This document shows positions 15,358 to 25,661 of a stretch of 55,828 bases of DNA, piece after piece. Source of the stretch: Deinococcus marmoris (GTDB lineage: Bacteria > Deinococcota > Deinococci > Deinococcales > Deinococcaceae). Location: contig NZ_MSTI01000152.1 of assembly GCF_001949125.1 (NCBI RefSeq), positions 1 through 55,828 on the forward strand. Direction: 5' to 3'. Within the stretch, counting starts at the first letter, position 1; each line of letters starts with the position of its first letter. Below the pieces are notes generated by a model. It saw only the letters and a list, made by a program, of their open reading frames with translations. It did no database searches and had not been told where the DNA came from. The translations under genes and the position numbers were made by a program.

Positions 15358-17484
15358 TCAGTCCGCCGCGCTGGCCTCACTTGCTGCCGCCGCGTGCAGT
15401 GTGATCGGCGTCCCGTTGACCGCTGCATTCCCGGTCAATGCGTCCACCCGGCGCGAATCGGTCAGGTCATTCAGGCTGACGCCCGCGTGTGCAGAGGCCA
15501 CGCCCAGCCGCACCCCAGCGCGCGAGTGGCCGAAGCCGTGCGGCAGGGAGGCCACACCGGGCATCAGCGTGTCGGTCAGTTCCAGCGGGACCGTGACCGC
15601 GCCCACGCGGGAGCGAACCTCCACGTCCTGCCCGTCCACCAGTCCGGCGGCGTCGGTAGGGTTGAGTTGCAGGGTGCAGCGCCCCGGCCCGCGCATCAGG
15701 CGCGGCGTGTTGTGCATCCAGGAGTTGTTGCTGCGAAGCTGCCGCCGCCCGATCAACACCAGCGGGGGAGGCATAATTTCCAGCGCCGCTTCCAGCCGGG
15801 GCAAGTCTGCCAGCATCGGCGCAGGGGCGAGATTGACGCGGCCAGAGGCAGTCAACAGACGTTCGGGGAAGCAGGGTTGCAGCGGGCCGTAATCCACGCC
15901 GTGCGGGTTGGCCTTCAGCTCATCCAGATTGGTGCTGTACGGGCCAGCCGAGAGGCCCATGTTCAGCTTTTCTTCGGGGGTGCTGCCTGCCTTGCCTGTC
16001 ATTCGCTCGGTCAGACCCATGAAGATCTGGTAGTCAAACCGCTGATCCTCGGCAATGGGGAAGACGGGCAGCGAGTACCGCGCCGTGTTCTGCACCGCCA
16101 GCAGGTGAAAGGTGATGTCGTAATGGGCCACTTCCAGCCCGAAGGCGGGCGGCAGGATGACGTGGGCGTGCCGGGTGGTCTCGTTCAGGTAGGGATCGAT
16201 GCTGACCATGAAATCCAGCCCCGCCAGCGCACTGTCCAGAGCTGCGCCGTCTGGGGTGGACAGCACCGGATTGCCCGCCACCGTGACCAGCGCGCGAATC
16301 TGGCCGTCGCCGGGGGTGGCGATTTCCTCGGCCATCGTCACGTTGGGCAGCTCGCCGTCAAATTCAGGCAGGCCCCGCACGCGGGAGGTAAAGCGTCCGT
16401 GGTGGACTGCGCCCTTCTTTGCCCGTTGAAGAAGATCGTAGGCGGGTTTGGTGAACATCGCGCCGCCCTCCGAATCCAGATGCCCGGTCACGGCGTTCAG
16501 CACGTTGACCAGCCACTGGGACAGCCCGCCGAATTCCTGAATGCTCAGGCCGATGCGCCCGTAGGCCACCGCGCGCTCGGCGGCGGCAAAATCGCGGGCC
16601 AGCGTGCAGATGGCGTCAGCAGAAACGCCGGTCAAGCCTTCCACCCGTTCTGGAGTGAAGGACTGGGCCGCGCCCCGCACATCGTCCAGCCCGTCGGAGA
16701 AATCGGCCAGATGGCCCAGCCGCTCCAGCCCCTCGGCAAAGATGACGTTCAGCAACGCCAGCAGCAGATAAGCGTCGGTGCCGGGGCGGATGAAGTGGAA
16801 GTCGGTGGCGTGGTCCGCACTCTCGGTGCGGCGGGGGTCCAGCAGCACCACGCGTCCGCCGCGTTCACGAATCGCCTTCAAGCGTCCGCGCACGTCCGGC
16901 GCGGTCATGATGCTGCCGTTGCTGGCGAGGGGATTTGCGCCCATGATCAGCATAAAATCGGTGCGGTCGATGTCGGGAATGGGGATCAGGAAGGGATGGC
17001 CGAACATCTCCGCGCCCGCGAAGTGGTGCGGCAACTGATCGATGCTGGTGGCCGTGAAGCGGTTGCGGCTGCCGATGGCCCGCACCAGCCCGCCCGCCGA
17101 GAGCAGCGTGCCGCTGTTGTGGACGCTGGGATTGCCCTGGAAGGTGGCCACCGCGTCTGCGCCGTACTTCTCGCGCACCGCCCCTAGCTGGGCCGCCACG
17201 TAATCCAGCGCCTCGTCCCACTCCATCTCGTGCCAGGTATCGCCGTCGCGCCGCATGGGACGTTTCAGGCGGTCCGGGTCCGCGTGCAGGTCGGGCAGCG
17301 CCGTTCCCTTGGGGCAGATGTGGCCCTTGCTCAGCGGATCGTTGACGTCGCCGCGCAGATCGGTCACTTTGCCGCCCTGGACAGTGATTTGCAGGCCGCA
17401 GATGGCCTCGCACAGGTTGCAGGCGCGGAAATAGACGCCATCGGCGGGCAGGGGAGCAACGGCAGGAGCGGTGTGCTGAGTCAT
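15358..17484 (-). CDS. Molybdopterin (bis-MGD) oxidoreductase with [4Fe-4S] cluster
   Basis: This 708-residue enzyme belongs to the DMSO reductase/formate dehydrogenase superfamily. The N-terminal iron-sulfur site is Cys22-x2-Cys25-x3-Cys29 plus Cys57 (GHICPKG). It continues with molybdopterin-binding segments (FQGNPSVHNSG, LLIMGANPLASNGS, LDPRRTESADHATDFHF) and a C-terminal molydopterin-dinucleotide domain (RRQLRSNNSWMHN, LPHGFGHSRAG). The ATG at 17484 follows GGAGG and is preferred over an upstream in-frame ATG at 17529. There is no Tat signal and no adjacent electron-transfer subunit, so it is a cytoplasmic single-subunit type. The metal-ligand position is not clear. The substrate is unknown; formate dehydrogenase-like is one option. 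Confidence 0.87.
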   Translation of the reverse strand: MTQHTAPAVAPLPADGVYFRACNLCEAICGLQITVQGGKVTDLRGDVNDPLSKGHICPKGTALPDLHADPDRLKRPMRRDGDTWHEMEWDEALDYVAAQLGAVREKYGADAVATFQGNPSVHNSGTLLSAGGLVRAIGSRNRFTATSIDQLPHHFAGAEMFGHPFLIPIPDIDRTDFMLIMGANPLASNGSIMTAPDVRGRLKAIRERGGRVVLLDPRRTESADHATDFHFIRPGTDAYLLLALLNVIFAEGLERLGHLADFSDGLDDVRGAAQSFTPERVEGLTGVSADAICTLARDFAAAERAVAYGRIGLSIQEFGGLSQWLVNVLNAVTGHLDSEGGAMFTKPAYDLLQRAKKGAVHHGRFTSRVRGLPEFDGELPNVTMAEEIATPGDGQIRALVTVAGNPVLSTPDGAALDSALAGLDFMVSIDPYLNETTRHAHVILPPAFGLEVAHYDITFHLLAVQNTARYSLPVFPIAEDQRFDYQIFMGLTERMTGKAGSTPEEKLNMGLSAGPYSTNLDELKANPHGVDYGPLQPCFPERLLTASGRVNLAPAPMLADLPRLEAALEIMPPPLVLIGRRQLRSNNSWMHNTPRLMRGPGRCTLQLNPTDAAGLVDGQDVEVRSRVGAVTVPLELTDTLMPGVASLPHGFGHSRAGVRLGVASAHAGVSLNDLTDSRRVDALTGNAAVNGTPITLHAAAASEASAAD

Positions 17485-17591
17485 GGGACGAACCTCCAGA
17501 AAGGGTTTTGAGTTGGGGCAGTCTGGCACATAGGCCGAGTCTGGACGGTGGATTGCCCCGCCTCTTCGACAATTCTTGCCACCAAAAGGAA

Positions 17592-17626
17592 GCGGTGGGC
17601 CGGAAATTCAACTCCGGTCCCACCGC
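17592..17626 (-). terminator. Rho-independent terminator after the purine permease
   Basis: GCGGTGGG (17592-17599) pairs with CCCACCGC (17619-17626), extended inward by CCGG/CCGG. Read on the minus strand the stem is followed by TTCCTTTTGG. It lies just downstream of the permease stop. Confidence 0.7.
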
Positions 17627-17642
17627 CTGTCTACCCGTATGT

Positions 17643-19052
17643 TCAGCCCTCGGTGAGCCAGATGTAACGGGCCAGCAGCGCCGCCGCGACAGCGTACAGA
17701 ATCGGGCTGACTTCTTTCGCCTTGCCGCTCAGCAGCTTGATGGCGCAGTAGCTGATGACACCCAGGCTCACGCCGTTGGCGATGGAAAAGGTCAGCGGCA
17801 TGACGATGATGGTCAGGAACGCAGGCAAGCTGTCGGCGATGTCGTCCCAGTCGATGTGCTTCACGCCGTCCATCATCAGCGCGCCCACCAGGATCAGCGC
17901 GGGGGCGGTGGCCGCGCCAGGAATGGCGGAGGCCAGCGGCCACAGGAACATGCTCAGCAGGAACAGCACGGCCACCGTGACGGCGGTCAGGCCGGTGCGT
18001 CCACCCTCGCCGATCCCGGCGGCGGATTCCACGTAGGCGGTGGTGGTGGAGGTGCCCATGAACGCGCCGAACATGGCGGCGATGCCGTCCATCGAGAACA
18101 GGCGGCGGGCGCGCGGCATGTTGCCCTGGGCGTCGATGTACCCGGCGCGTTGCGACAACCCGGTCAGGGTCCCAGTGGCGTCGAAGAAATCCACGAAGAA
18201 GAAGGTGAAGACCACGCTCAGCAGGCCCAGGCCTAGCGCCCCCGCGATGTCCATCTGGCCCACCAGTCCGCTGGGCCAGATCGGCGTGCCGAAAATGCCC
18301 AGGAAGCTGCCGTCAAAGCCGGGAAATGAGCGCAGCGCGCCTTCCGGTCCACCCGCGTACACGGCGGCCCCGGTTGCGATTCCCAGCACAGTGGTGGCCA
18401 GGATGCCGTACAGGATCGCGCCGGTGATCTTGCGGGCCATCAGCGCGGCGGTCAGGATCACGCCGATGGAGGCCAGCCACACCGTAGGCGAGGCCAGCGA
18501 ACCCATGCCCACCAGGGTGGCCGGGTTGGCGATCACGATGCCTGCGTTCTTGAGACCCAGGAAGGCCAGAAATGCCCCGATGCCCCCGGTAATGGCGTAT
18601 TTCAGCGAGTTGGGAATGGCCTGTACGATGGCCTGCCGCGCCCCCAGCACACTGAGCAGCACGAACAGCACCCCGCTGATAAACACCGCCCCCAGTGCGG
18701 TCTGCCACGCCACGCCCATGCCCTGCACCACCGTGAAGGCGAAGAATGCGTTCAGTCCCATGCCCGGTGCCTGCGCGAAGGGGTATTTGGCGATCAGTCC
18801 CATGACCGCCGAGCCGAAGGCCGCCGCAATCGCTGTGGTCATCAGCAGTTGCACGAAGGCATTGGGAATGTTGATCGCCGTGGAGAGAACTTGCGGGTTG
18901 ACGAACAGGATGTAACTCATGGTCAGGAAGGTGGTCAGGCCCGCGCGCATTTCCTGCGTGACACTGGAATTCTGGGCGGTGATGCCAAAGTAGCGGTCCA
19001 GACCCGACAGGGGGACGAGCGGCGCGGGGCGTGAAGCAGCGGGATCAGACAT
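17643..19052 (-). CDS. NCS2 family (AzgA-type) purine permease
   Basis: This 469-residue polytopic membrane protein imports nucleobases by proton symport. It has the AzgA/GhxP branch signatures: EMRAGLTTFLTMSYILFVNP near the start, APGMGLNAFFAFTVV, a FFFVDFFDATGTLTGL segment and GTSTTTAYVESAAGIGEGGRT. The length and about 13 hydrophobic segments fit. An AAGGAG sequence precedes the ATG at 19052. It lies downstream of guanine deaminase and the xanthine dehydrogenase genes on the same strand, so guanine, hypoxanthine or adenine uptake is likely. Element B separates it from guaD and may have altered its expression. Confidence 0.92.
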   Translation of the reverse strand: MSDPAASRPAPLVPLSGLDRYFGITAQNSSVTQEMRAGLTTFLTMSYILFVNPQVLSTAINIPNAFVQLLMTTAIAAAFGSAVMGLIAKYPFAQAPGMGLNAFFAFTVVQGMGVAWQTALGAVFISGVLFVLLSVLGARQAIVQAIPNSLKYAITGGIGAFLAFLGLKNAGIVIANPATLVGMGSLASPTVWLASIGVILTAALMARKITGAILYGILATTVLGIATGAAVYAGGPEGALRSFPGFDGSFLGIFGTPIWPSGLVGQMDIAGALGLGLLSVVFTFFFVDFFDATGTLTGLSQRAGYIDAQGNMPRARRLFSMDGIAAMFGAFMGTSTTTAYVESAAGIGEGGRTGLTAVTVAVLFLLSMFLWPLASAIPGAATAPALILVGALMMDGVKHIDWDDIADSLPAFLTIIVMPLTFSIANGVSLGVISYCAIKLLSGKAKEVSPILYAVAAALLARYIWLTEG

Positions 19053-19120
19053 AGGGTCTCCTTCGCTCTTTGCGGCGTCGCCTCAAGAGCTGTGCAGGGA
19101 ATTGTTTTTTGAGGGATTCA

Positions 19121-19254
19121 TACGGACTCCGATTGAATCGTTTGCGAAAACGATGAAATCCGAGCGGATGCGAGGAGGAGAAAGACGGGTTCCGGGCGTG
19201 GAGTGAACGAACCGGAGCTTTCCCGGTTTGTTCACGAAACAGACGGAATCCGTA
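19121..19254 (+). mobile_element. Small structured interspersed element B (TACGGAnTCCG ends), with TCA duplication
   Basis: This 134-bp non-coding element is bounded by TACGGACTCCG (19121-19131) and CGGAATCCGTA (19244-19254). It is flanked by TCA on both sides (19118-19120, 19255-19257), a likely 3-bp target duplication. It has a stem ATCGTTT/AAACGAT (19137-19143, 19148-19154) and a purine-rich core with GCGAGGAGGAG. An internal direct copy of the end (ACGGGTTCCG, 19185-19194) is followed by a long imperfect hairpin centred on 19205-19233 that reaches the right end. It sits between guaD and the permease gene. Confidence 0.75.
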
Positions 19255-19275
19255 TCAGCCGTGAATAGATCAGCG

Positions 19276-20640
19276 TTACGACACCAGTTCTGGTGGTTGT
19301 TTTTGTACGACTTCGGAACCCTTAAACCCGGCGCGGGCAAAAACCTCATCGCCGCCCACCCAGACACGGGCCACGTCCGCCTGCGTGCCGTTGGCGAACA
19401 GCGCGGCCAGCGTCTCGGAAGAAGAAGTGGCGTGGTTCAGAATGGCGTCTAACGTGCTGCCTTCCGGCGGGCGCAGCCACACGGCATCGAACGCCTTGCC
19501 CACGCCGAAATCCCCGATCTGATCTTGCATGTCCAGCGCCTGCGCCCCGGCCCGCGTGGACAGGTACAGCAGGTGCGCGGGGGTCAGCGGCAGGCCGCCT
19601 TCGCCCAGAAGCTGCTGCATGAAGTACGCCTGCAAGCCTTCCTTGAGCATCGAGAAGCCGGTGCCGCCGCCCACGTCGGTGCCCATTGAGACGTGAACCC
19701 CAGCGTTCAGGTGACGCTTGAGGGGAAACAACCCGCTGCCCAGCGCCGAGTTGCTGCATGGGCAATGTGCGGCAGTGCAGTGGTGCGCGGCCATCTGGCC
19801 CAGTTCGCGGTCCGTGGTATGGACGCTGTGCGCCAGCACGCTGCGGCGGCCCAGCAGCCCGGCGCGGTCATAGGTGTCCAGATAATCCAGGCTGCCGGGG
19901 AACAGCTCCTTAACCGTCTGGACCTCGCGCACGTTCTCATTGATGTGGGAGGTGAAATGCACGTCTGGAAATTCGTGCATCAGCGCGGCACAGGCGTCCA
20001 GAATGCCCTCGCTGGCCGACAGGCTGAAACGCGGGGTCACGGCGTAGCGGGCGCGGCCCACGCCATGCCAGCGCTCGATCAGCGCCTTGCCCTCGCTGTA
20101 GGCCAGTTCGGGCGTGGTGTGCAACTCGTCGCGCAACATCCGGTCACTGACCACCTGTCCGGCCACGGTTCGCAAGCCCGTCTGCGCGGCTTCCTCAAAA
20201 AAGACGTCCACCGCGCTCCTGTAATGCGAGCCGAACACCAGCGCGGTGGTGGTGCCGTTGCAGCGCAGACCGTGCAGAAAATCCCTTGCCACGGCGCGGG
20301 CGTAGGTGTCGCTGCTCAGCCGTGCCTCTTCCGGCAGCGTGACATGGTCCAGCCAGTCCAGCAGCGGCATTCCCAGCCCGCCGATGATGCGAACCTGCGG
20401 GTAGTGGACATGGGTGTCGATAAAGCCCGGCAGCAACACGCCGCCGCGCAGGTCCGTGATGGTGGCCTCTGGATATTCGGTGCGCAGCGTGGCAAAGTCG
20501 CCGCTGGCCGTGATCTTGCCGCCGTCCACCAGCAGGCCACCGTCCTCCTGAACGTGCAGGGCGTCGTCGTCCGTGAACGGATTGGAGGGCGTGTGCATGA
20601 AAGCGGCCCGATAAAGGGTGGGGGACAGGATGGGTGTCAT
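19276..20640 (-). CDS. guaD: Guanine deaminase
   Basis: This 454-residue amidohydrolase converts guanine to xanthine and ammonia. It carries the metal site HVHYPQ and the guanine-deaminase-type segment LLDWLDHVTLPEEARL. Further motifs are FTSHINEN, VLAHSVHTTDREL, HCPCSNSALGSGLFPLKRHL and the catalytic aspartate in MGTDVGGGTGFSML. The ATG at 20640 overlaps the xdhC stop (ATGA); a longer upstream frame lies inside xdhC and is not real. With xdhABC and the purine permease it forms a guanine-to-xanthine-to-urate route. No uricase is present in the window. Confidence 0.94.
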   Translation of the reverse strand: MTPILSPTLYRAAFMHTPSNPFTDDDALHVQEDGGLLVDGGKITASGDFATLRTEYPEATITDLRGGVLLPGFIDTHVHYPQVRIIGGLGMPLLDWLDHVTLPEEARLSSDTYARAVARDFLHGLRCNGTTTALVFGSHYRSAVDVFFEEAAQTGLRTVAGQVVSDRMLRDELHTTPELAYSEGKALIERWHGVGRARYAVTPRFSLSASEGILDACAALMHEFPDVHFTSHINENVREVQTVKELFPGSLDYLDTYDRAGLLGRRSVLAHSVHTTDRELGQMAAHHCTAAHCPCSNSALGSGLFPLKRHLNAGVHVSMGTDVGGGTGFSMLKEGLQAYFMQQLLGEGGLPLTPAHLLYLSTRAGAQALDMQDQIGDFGVGKAFDAVWLRPPEGSTLDAILNHATSSSETLAALFANGTQADVARVWVGGDEVFARAGFKGSEVVQKQPPELVS

Positions 20641-21482
20641 GTGGGCCTCGAAAGGGAAGAAGTGGTCTGCTGTTGGACCGCCCGCTGGCTTTCGAGCAGC
20701 GTCACCAGTTGGGCGGCCACGCTCACCGCGATCATGGCGGGCATCTTGCCGGAAATCCCCGGCAGGCCGATGGGGGTGGTGATGCGGGCGAGGTCCGCGT
20801 CGGTGTGGCCCTCGCGCCGCAGTTGCTCCTGAAAGCGAATCCACTTGACTGCCGAGCCGATCAGCCCGATAAAACCCAGGTCCGCCCGCCGCAACGCCGC
20901 GTCGCACAGGGCGGCGTCCTCGGCGTGGTCATGCGTCAGGATCAGGATGTGCGCGCCGGGGGGCAGTTCGTGCAACGTCATTTCAGGAATGGGGGAGTGA
21001 TGAACCTCCACCCGCGCCTCGCCGCCCATCAGCGGGGCCAGGCGTTCGGGCGTCAATTGCCCAGCCCGCGAATCCACCAGATGCAGGTTCAGCGGCAGCC
21101 GCGAGAGGATCAGCCCCAGCTCCAGCCCCACATGCCCGACGCCGAAAATGGCGATGTGGGGGCGTACAGTTGCCAGCGGCTCCAGCAACAGGGTGACCTC
21201 GCCGCCGCAGCACTGGCGGCCATGCTCGTTGGTGGCCTTATCGGTCAGCCGCAGCATAAGCAGTTCCGGCGTGTTTGCCGACACTTTCAGCATCGCCCGC
21301 GCCCGTTCCACGGCGGTGGCTTCCAGGTTGCCGCCGCCGACGCTGTCCCAGCTCGTTTCCAGGCTGACCACCATCTTGGCTCCCGCCTCGCGCGGCGCGT
21401 GGCCCCGGACAGCAGCGACGGTCACGAGAACGCCCGGCGTGGCGGAGTCGTGAAGGTGTTGAAGGGCGGAAAGCCAGTTCAT
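20637..21482 (-). CDS. xdhC: Xanthine dehydrogenase accessory protein XdhC
   Basis: This 281-residue XdhC/CoxI family protein binds and sulfurates or delivers the molybdenum cofactor for xanthine dehydrogenase. Features are VTVAAVRGHAPREAGAKMVV near the start, WDSVGGGNLEA, the CCGG motif (QCCGGEVTLL) and a Rossmann-like C-terminal domain (IAIFGVGHVGLELG; LGFIGLIGS). It lies between xdhB and guaD on the same strand and overlaps guaD by four bases. It is needed for maturation of the XdhB subunit rather than for catalysis. Confidence 0.93.
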   Translation of the reverse strand: MNWLSALQHLHDSATPGVLVTVAAVRGHAPREAGAKMVVSLETSWDSVGGGNLEATAVERARAMLKVSANTPELLMLRLTDKATNEHGRQCCGGEVTLLLEPLATVRPHIAIFGVGHVGLELGLILSRLPLNLHLVDSRAGQLTPERLAPLMGGEARVEVHHSPIPEMTLHELPPGAHILILTHDHAEDAALCDAALRRADLGFIGLIGSAVKWIRFQEQLRREGHTDADLARITTPIGLPGISGKMPAMIAVSVAAQLVTLLESQRAVQQQTTSSLSRPT

Positions 21483-21521
21483 GAGGCTGGGTTGTGGGAA
21501 AAGCGGGGGCTGAGGTTTTTA

Positions 21522-21559
21522 GCTCCCTCCCTCCTCGTGGGGGAGGGTTGGGGAGGGGG
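21522..21559. repeat. G-rich intergenic tract shared with 12914-12951
   Basis: GCTCCCTCCCTC, a short variable loop and a GGGAGGGTTGGGGAGGGGG tract match the sequence at 12914-12951 almost base for base. CCTCCC and GGGAGG can pair. It lies in the 111-bp gap between xdhB and xdhC. Confidence 0.6.
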
Positions 21560-21593
21560 GACCACCGGGCAGGCCGCTACCACCAGTCCCCCC

Positions 21594-23951
21594 TCAGTCA
21601 TCTGCTGCCACCGGCTCGCCCTGCACCTGCCGCGCTTCTTCCAGCGCCCAGAACACCGCTTCCGGGGTGGCGGGACTGCTCAGGAACTGTTCGCGGCCAG
21701 CCGGGCCGAAGGCGGCAGCCGCCTGACGCAATGCCTCGCGGGCGCTGATGCCCAGCATCAGAGGGGGTTCGCCCACGGCTTTGGAGCCGTACACCACGCC
21801 GTCCTCGGTGGCCCGTTCCATCAGCGCGACATTGAAGACCTCGGGCATCTCGCTGAAGCTGGGGAGCTTGTAAGTGCTGGCGGCCTGGGTACTGAGGCGT
21901 CCCCGGTTCGGGCCATCCGACTCGTCCCAGCGCAGTTCCTCCAGGGTCAGCCAGCCCGCGCCCTGCACGTAGCCGCCCTCCACCTGCCCGATGTCCACCA
22001 GCGGCGAAAGGCTGTCGCCCACGTCCTGCAAGATGTCCACCCGGCGCATGCGGTACAGGCCTGAGAAGCCGTCCACCTCGACCTCGGTGATGGCCGCGCC
22101 GTAAGAGAAGTACTTGAAGGGTTCGCCGTGCATCGCCACGCGGTCCCAGTGCAGGCCGGGGGTGCGGTAGAAGCCCGCCGCCCACAACTGCGTCCGAAGG
22201 TGGTAGGCATCGTGGACCAGCGTCTTGAAGTCGATGCCCTTGTCGGGGTGGCCCAGCGGGAAGACCAGCCCCTGCTCGAAGCGCACGTCATTGGGATGCA
22301 CGCCCAGCGCGCCAGCGGCGACATCCGACAGCCGCTCCTTGATCTGCTCGCAGGCGTTCTTGATCGCGCCGCCGTTCAGATCGGCCCCACTGCTGGCGGC
22401 GGTGGCGCTGGTATTCGGCACCTTGTCAGTGCGGGTGGGGGCCAGACGCACCCAGTTCACCGGGACGCCCAGCGCCGTAGCAGCCACCTGGATCATCTTG
22501 GTGTGCAGGCCCTGACCCATCTCGGTGCCGCCGTGGTTGATCAGCACGCTGCCGTCCTTGTACACATGGACCAGCGCGCCTGCCTGGTTGTAGGCGGTGA
22601 AGTTGAACGAGATCCCGAATTTGACGGGCGTGATCGCTAGCCCGCGCTTGGTGTGCGGGTGCGAGTCGTTGAAGGCGCGCACTGCCTGATGACGTGCTTC
22701 AAAGTCGCCGCTGACCATCAGTTGTGCCCACAGGTCTTCCAGGCGCTCGGCGTGGCGCACCGGCTGACCGTAGGGGGTGGCCTCGCCGGGCTGGTAGAAG
22801 TTCAGGCGGCGCAGCTCGTGCGCCTCGATGCCCAGCAGCGGCGCGCAGCGGCCCAGGATATCCTCAATCACCAGCATGCCCTGCGGCCCGCCGAAGCCCC
22901 GGAAGGCGGTCTGGGAGGTCTTGTTCGTTTTGGCGATGCGCCCGTGAACCTCCACATGCGGGATGTAATACGCGTTGTCGATGTGACACAGCGCCCGCGC
23001 CATCACCGGCTCGGACAGGTCCAGGCTCCACCCGCCGTCGCTGGTCAGCGTGGCCGAGAGGGCGCGCAATTTGCCGCCCTCGTCGAAGGCCACCTTCCAT
23101 CTGGCGTGAAACGGGTGACGCTTGCCGGTCATGGTCATGTCCTGGGTGCGGTTCAGGCGCAACCGGACCGGGCGGCCCGTCAGGACGCTGCCCAGCGCGG
23201 CAATCGCGGCGAAGCCGTGCGGCTGCATTTCCTTGCCACCGAAGCCGCCGCCCATCCGCAGGCACTGCACGGTGACCTGCGAGGCTTCCAGGCCCAGCAC
23301 ATGCGCCGTGATCTCCTGCGTTTCGCTGGGGTGCTGGGTGCTGGACTGGATGAAGATCTGCCCGGCCTCGTCCACGTAGGCCAGCGCCGCGTTGGTTTCC
23401 AGATAGAAGTGTTCCTGCCCGCCGAACTCGAACTCGCCCTCGAAGGTGTGGGCCGCGCCCTCAAATCCCAGATGGATGTCGCCGCGCCGCAGGGTGGACT
23501 GCGCGCCCTGGAAGGACTCTGCGGCGATGGCGTCGTGGATGCTGATCAGCGAGGGAAGCGGTTCGTACTCCACCTCTACCGCCAGTGCGCCCAGCCGCGC
23601 CGCGTCGATGCTGTCGCCCAGCACCCAGGCCACCACATGCCCGTGGAACATCACCTCAGTGGGGAACAGGGCTTCGTCGCCCTTGACCCCGGCGTCGTTC
23701 GCGCCGGGAACGTCGGCGGCGGTCAGGACGCGCACCACACCGCTGACGTTCAGCGCCTGAGATACGTCCATGCGCGTTACGCTGGCGCGGGCATGCGGGG
23801 CCTGCACCGGCCAGGCGTGCAGCAGATTGGAAAGGCGCACACCCAGATCATCGGTGTACAGCGCGTGTCCGGTGACATGCGCGGAGGCACTTTCATGCGG
23901 CACGGCGTCGCCGACTGCGCCGTTGTGCGGGCGTTCATGCAGGCTGGTCAT
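21594..23951 (-). CDS. xdhB: Xanthine dehydrogenase, molybdopterin-binding subunit
   Basis: This 785-residue large subunit oxidises hypoxanthine and xanthine to urate at a mono-oxo molybdopterin site. The N-terminal a/b hammerhead domain (ESASAHVTGHALYTDD) is followed by the molybdopterin-binding domains. These carry FGGQEHFYLETNAALAY, LRMGGGFGGKEMQPHGFAA, RLRLNRTQDMTMTGKRH, FRGFGGPQGML and HGGTEMGQGLHTKMIQVAA. The C-terminal GEPPLMLGISAREALRQA contains the region of the catalytic glutamate (AVGEPP). A CCGGAGG sequence precedes the ATG. It follows xdhA by 54 bp and precedes xdhC. Confidence 0.95.
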   Translation of the reverse strand: MTSLHERPHNGAVGDAVPHESASAHVTGHALYTDDLGVRLSNLLHAWPVQAPHARASVTRMDVSQALNVSGVVRVLTAADVPGANDAGVKGDEALFPTEVMFHGHVVAWVLGDSIDAARLGALAVEVEYEPLPSLISIHDAIAAESFQGAQSTLRRGDIHLGFEGAAHTFEGEFEFGGQEHFYLETNAALAYVDEAGQIFIQSSTQHPSETQEITAHVLGLEASQVTVQCLRMGGGFGGKEMQPHGFAAIAALGSVLTGRPVRLRLNRTQDMTMTGKRHPFHARWKVAFDEGGKLRALSATLTSDGGWSLDLSEPVMARALCHIDNAYYIPHVEVHGRIAKTNKTSQTAFRGFGGPQGMLVIEDILGRCAPLLGIEAHELRRLNFYQPGEATPYGQPVRHAERLEDLWAQLMVSGDFEARHQAVRAFNDSHPHTKRGLAITPVKFGISFNFTAYNQAGALVHVYKDGSVLINHGGTEMGQGLHTKMIQVAATALGVPVNWVRLAPTRTDKVPNTSATAASSGADLNGGAIKNACEQIKERLSDVAAGALGVHPNDVRFEQGLVFPLGHPDKGIDFKTLVHDAYHLRTQLWAAGFYRTPGLHWDRVAMHGEPFKYFSYGAAITEVEVDGFSGLYRMRRVDILQDVGDSLSPLVDIGQVEGGYVQGAGWLTLEELRWDESDGPNRGRLSTQAASTYKLPSFSEMPEVFNVALMERATEDGVVYGSKAVGEPPLMLGISAREALRQAAAAFGPAGREQFLSSPATPEAVFWALEEARQVQGEPVAADD

Positions 23952-24005
23952 GGGTTTACCTCCGGTGACGTGGGGTTCTGTGCTGCGGGGAGACGGAGCA
24001 AGCGA

Positions 24006-25427
<1,422 letters not shown>

Positions 25428-25564
25428 GCTTTCTCCTTCCGCCGTCAAAAACGACAAGCCCGGCGTTCCACTGCACCCAGATTCCCACAGAAGGAATTTA
25501 GATGCATGGTTCACGCCGGTGACGAAAAGGGCGGGTCGCTGGTTATCCATGCAGAACAGCAACC

Positions 25565-25641
25565 TGATTTGATGTGATTTGATTCTACGCCTAAGTATCT
25601 GGTTTGCCTAGCCCCTTTTCGGGCGGATTGGACCGGGTCCA
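25565..25641 (-). promoter_or_regulatory. Upstream region of xdhA with direct repeat and palindrome
   Basis: TGATTTGAT occurs twice, 10 bp apart (25565-25573, 25575-25583), and TGGACC/GGTCCA form a palindrome at 25629-25641. On the minus strand TAGAAT next to the repeats (rc of 25582-25587) could be a -10, but no good -35 is visible. The 234-bp gap (25428-25661) holds no gene. Confidence 0.3.
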
Positions 25642-25661
25642 GAAAAAAGTCTAGTGGGTGG

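Noticed and set aside
15394..17187. 597-residue open frame on the plus strand
   Set aside because: It is the mirror frame of the molybdopterin oxidoreductase. High-GC genes commonly give such long antisense frames.
25428..25661. Purine riboswitch ahead of xdhA, and likewise ahead of the purine permease
   Set aside because: No three-way junction with the conserved purine-aptamer loops could be found in these leaders or at 19053-19120.
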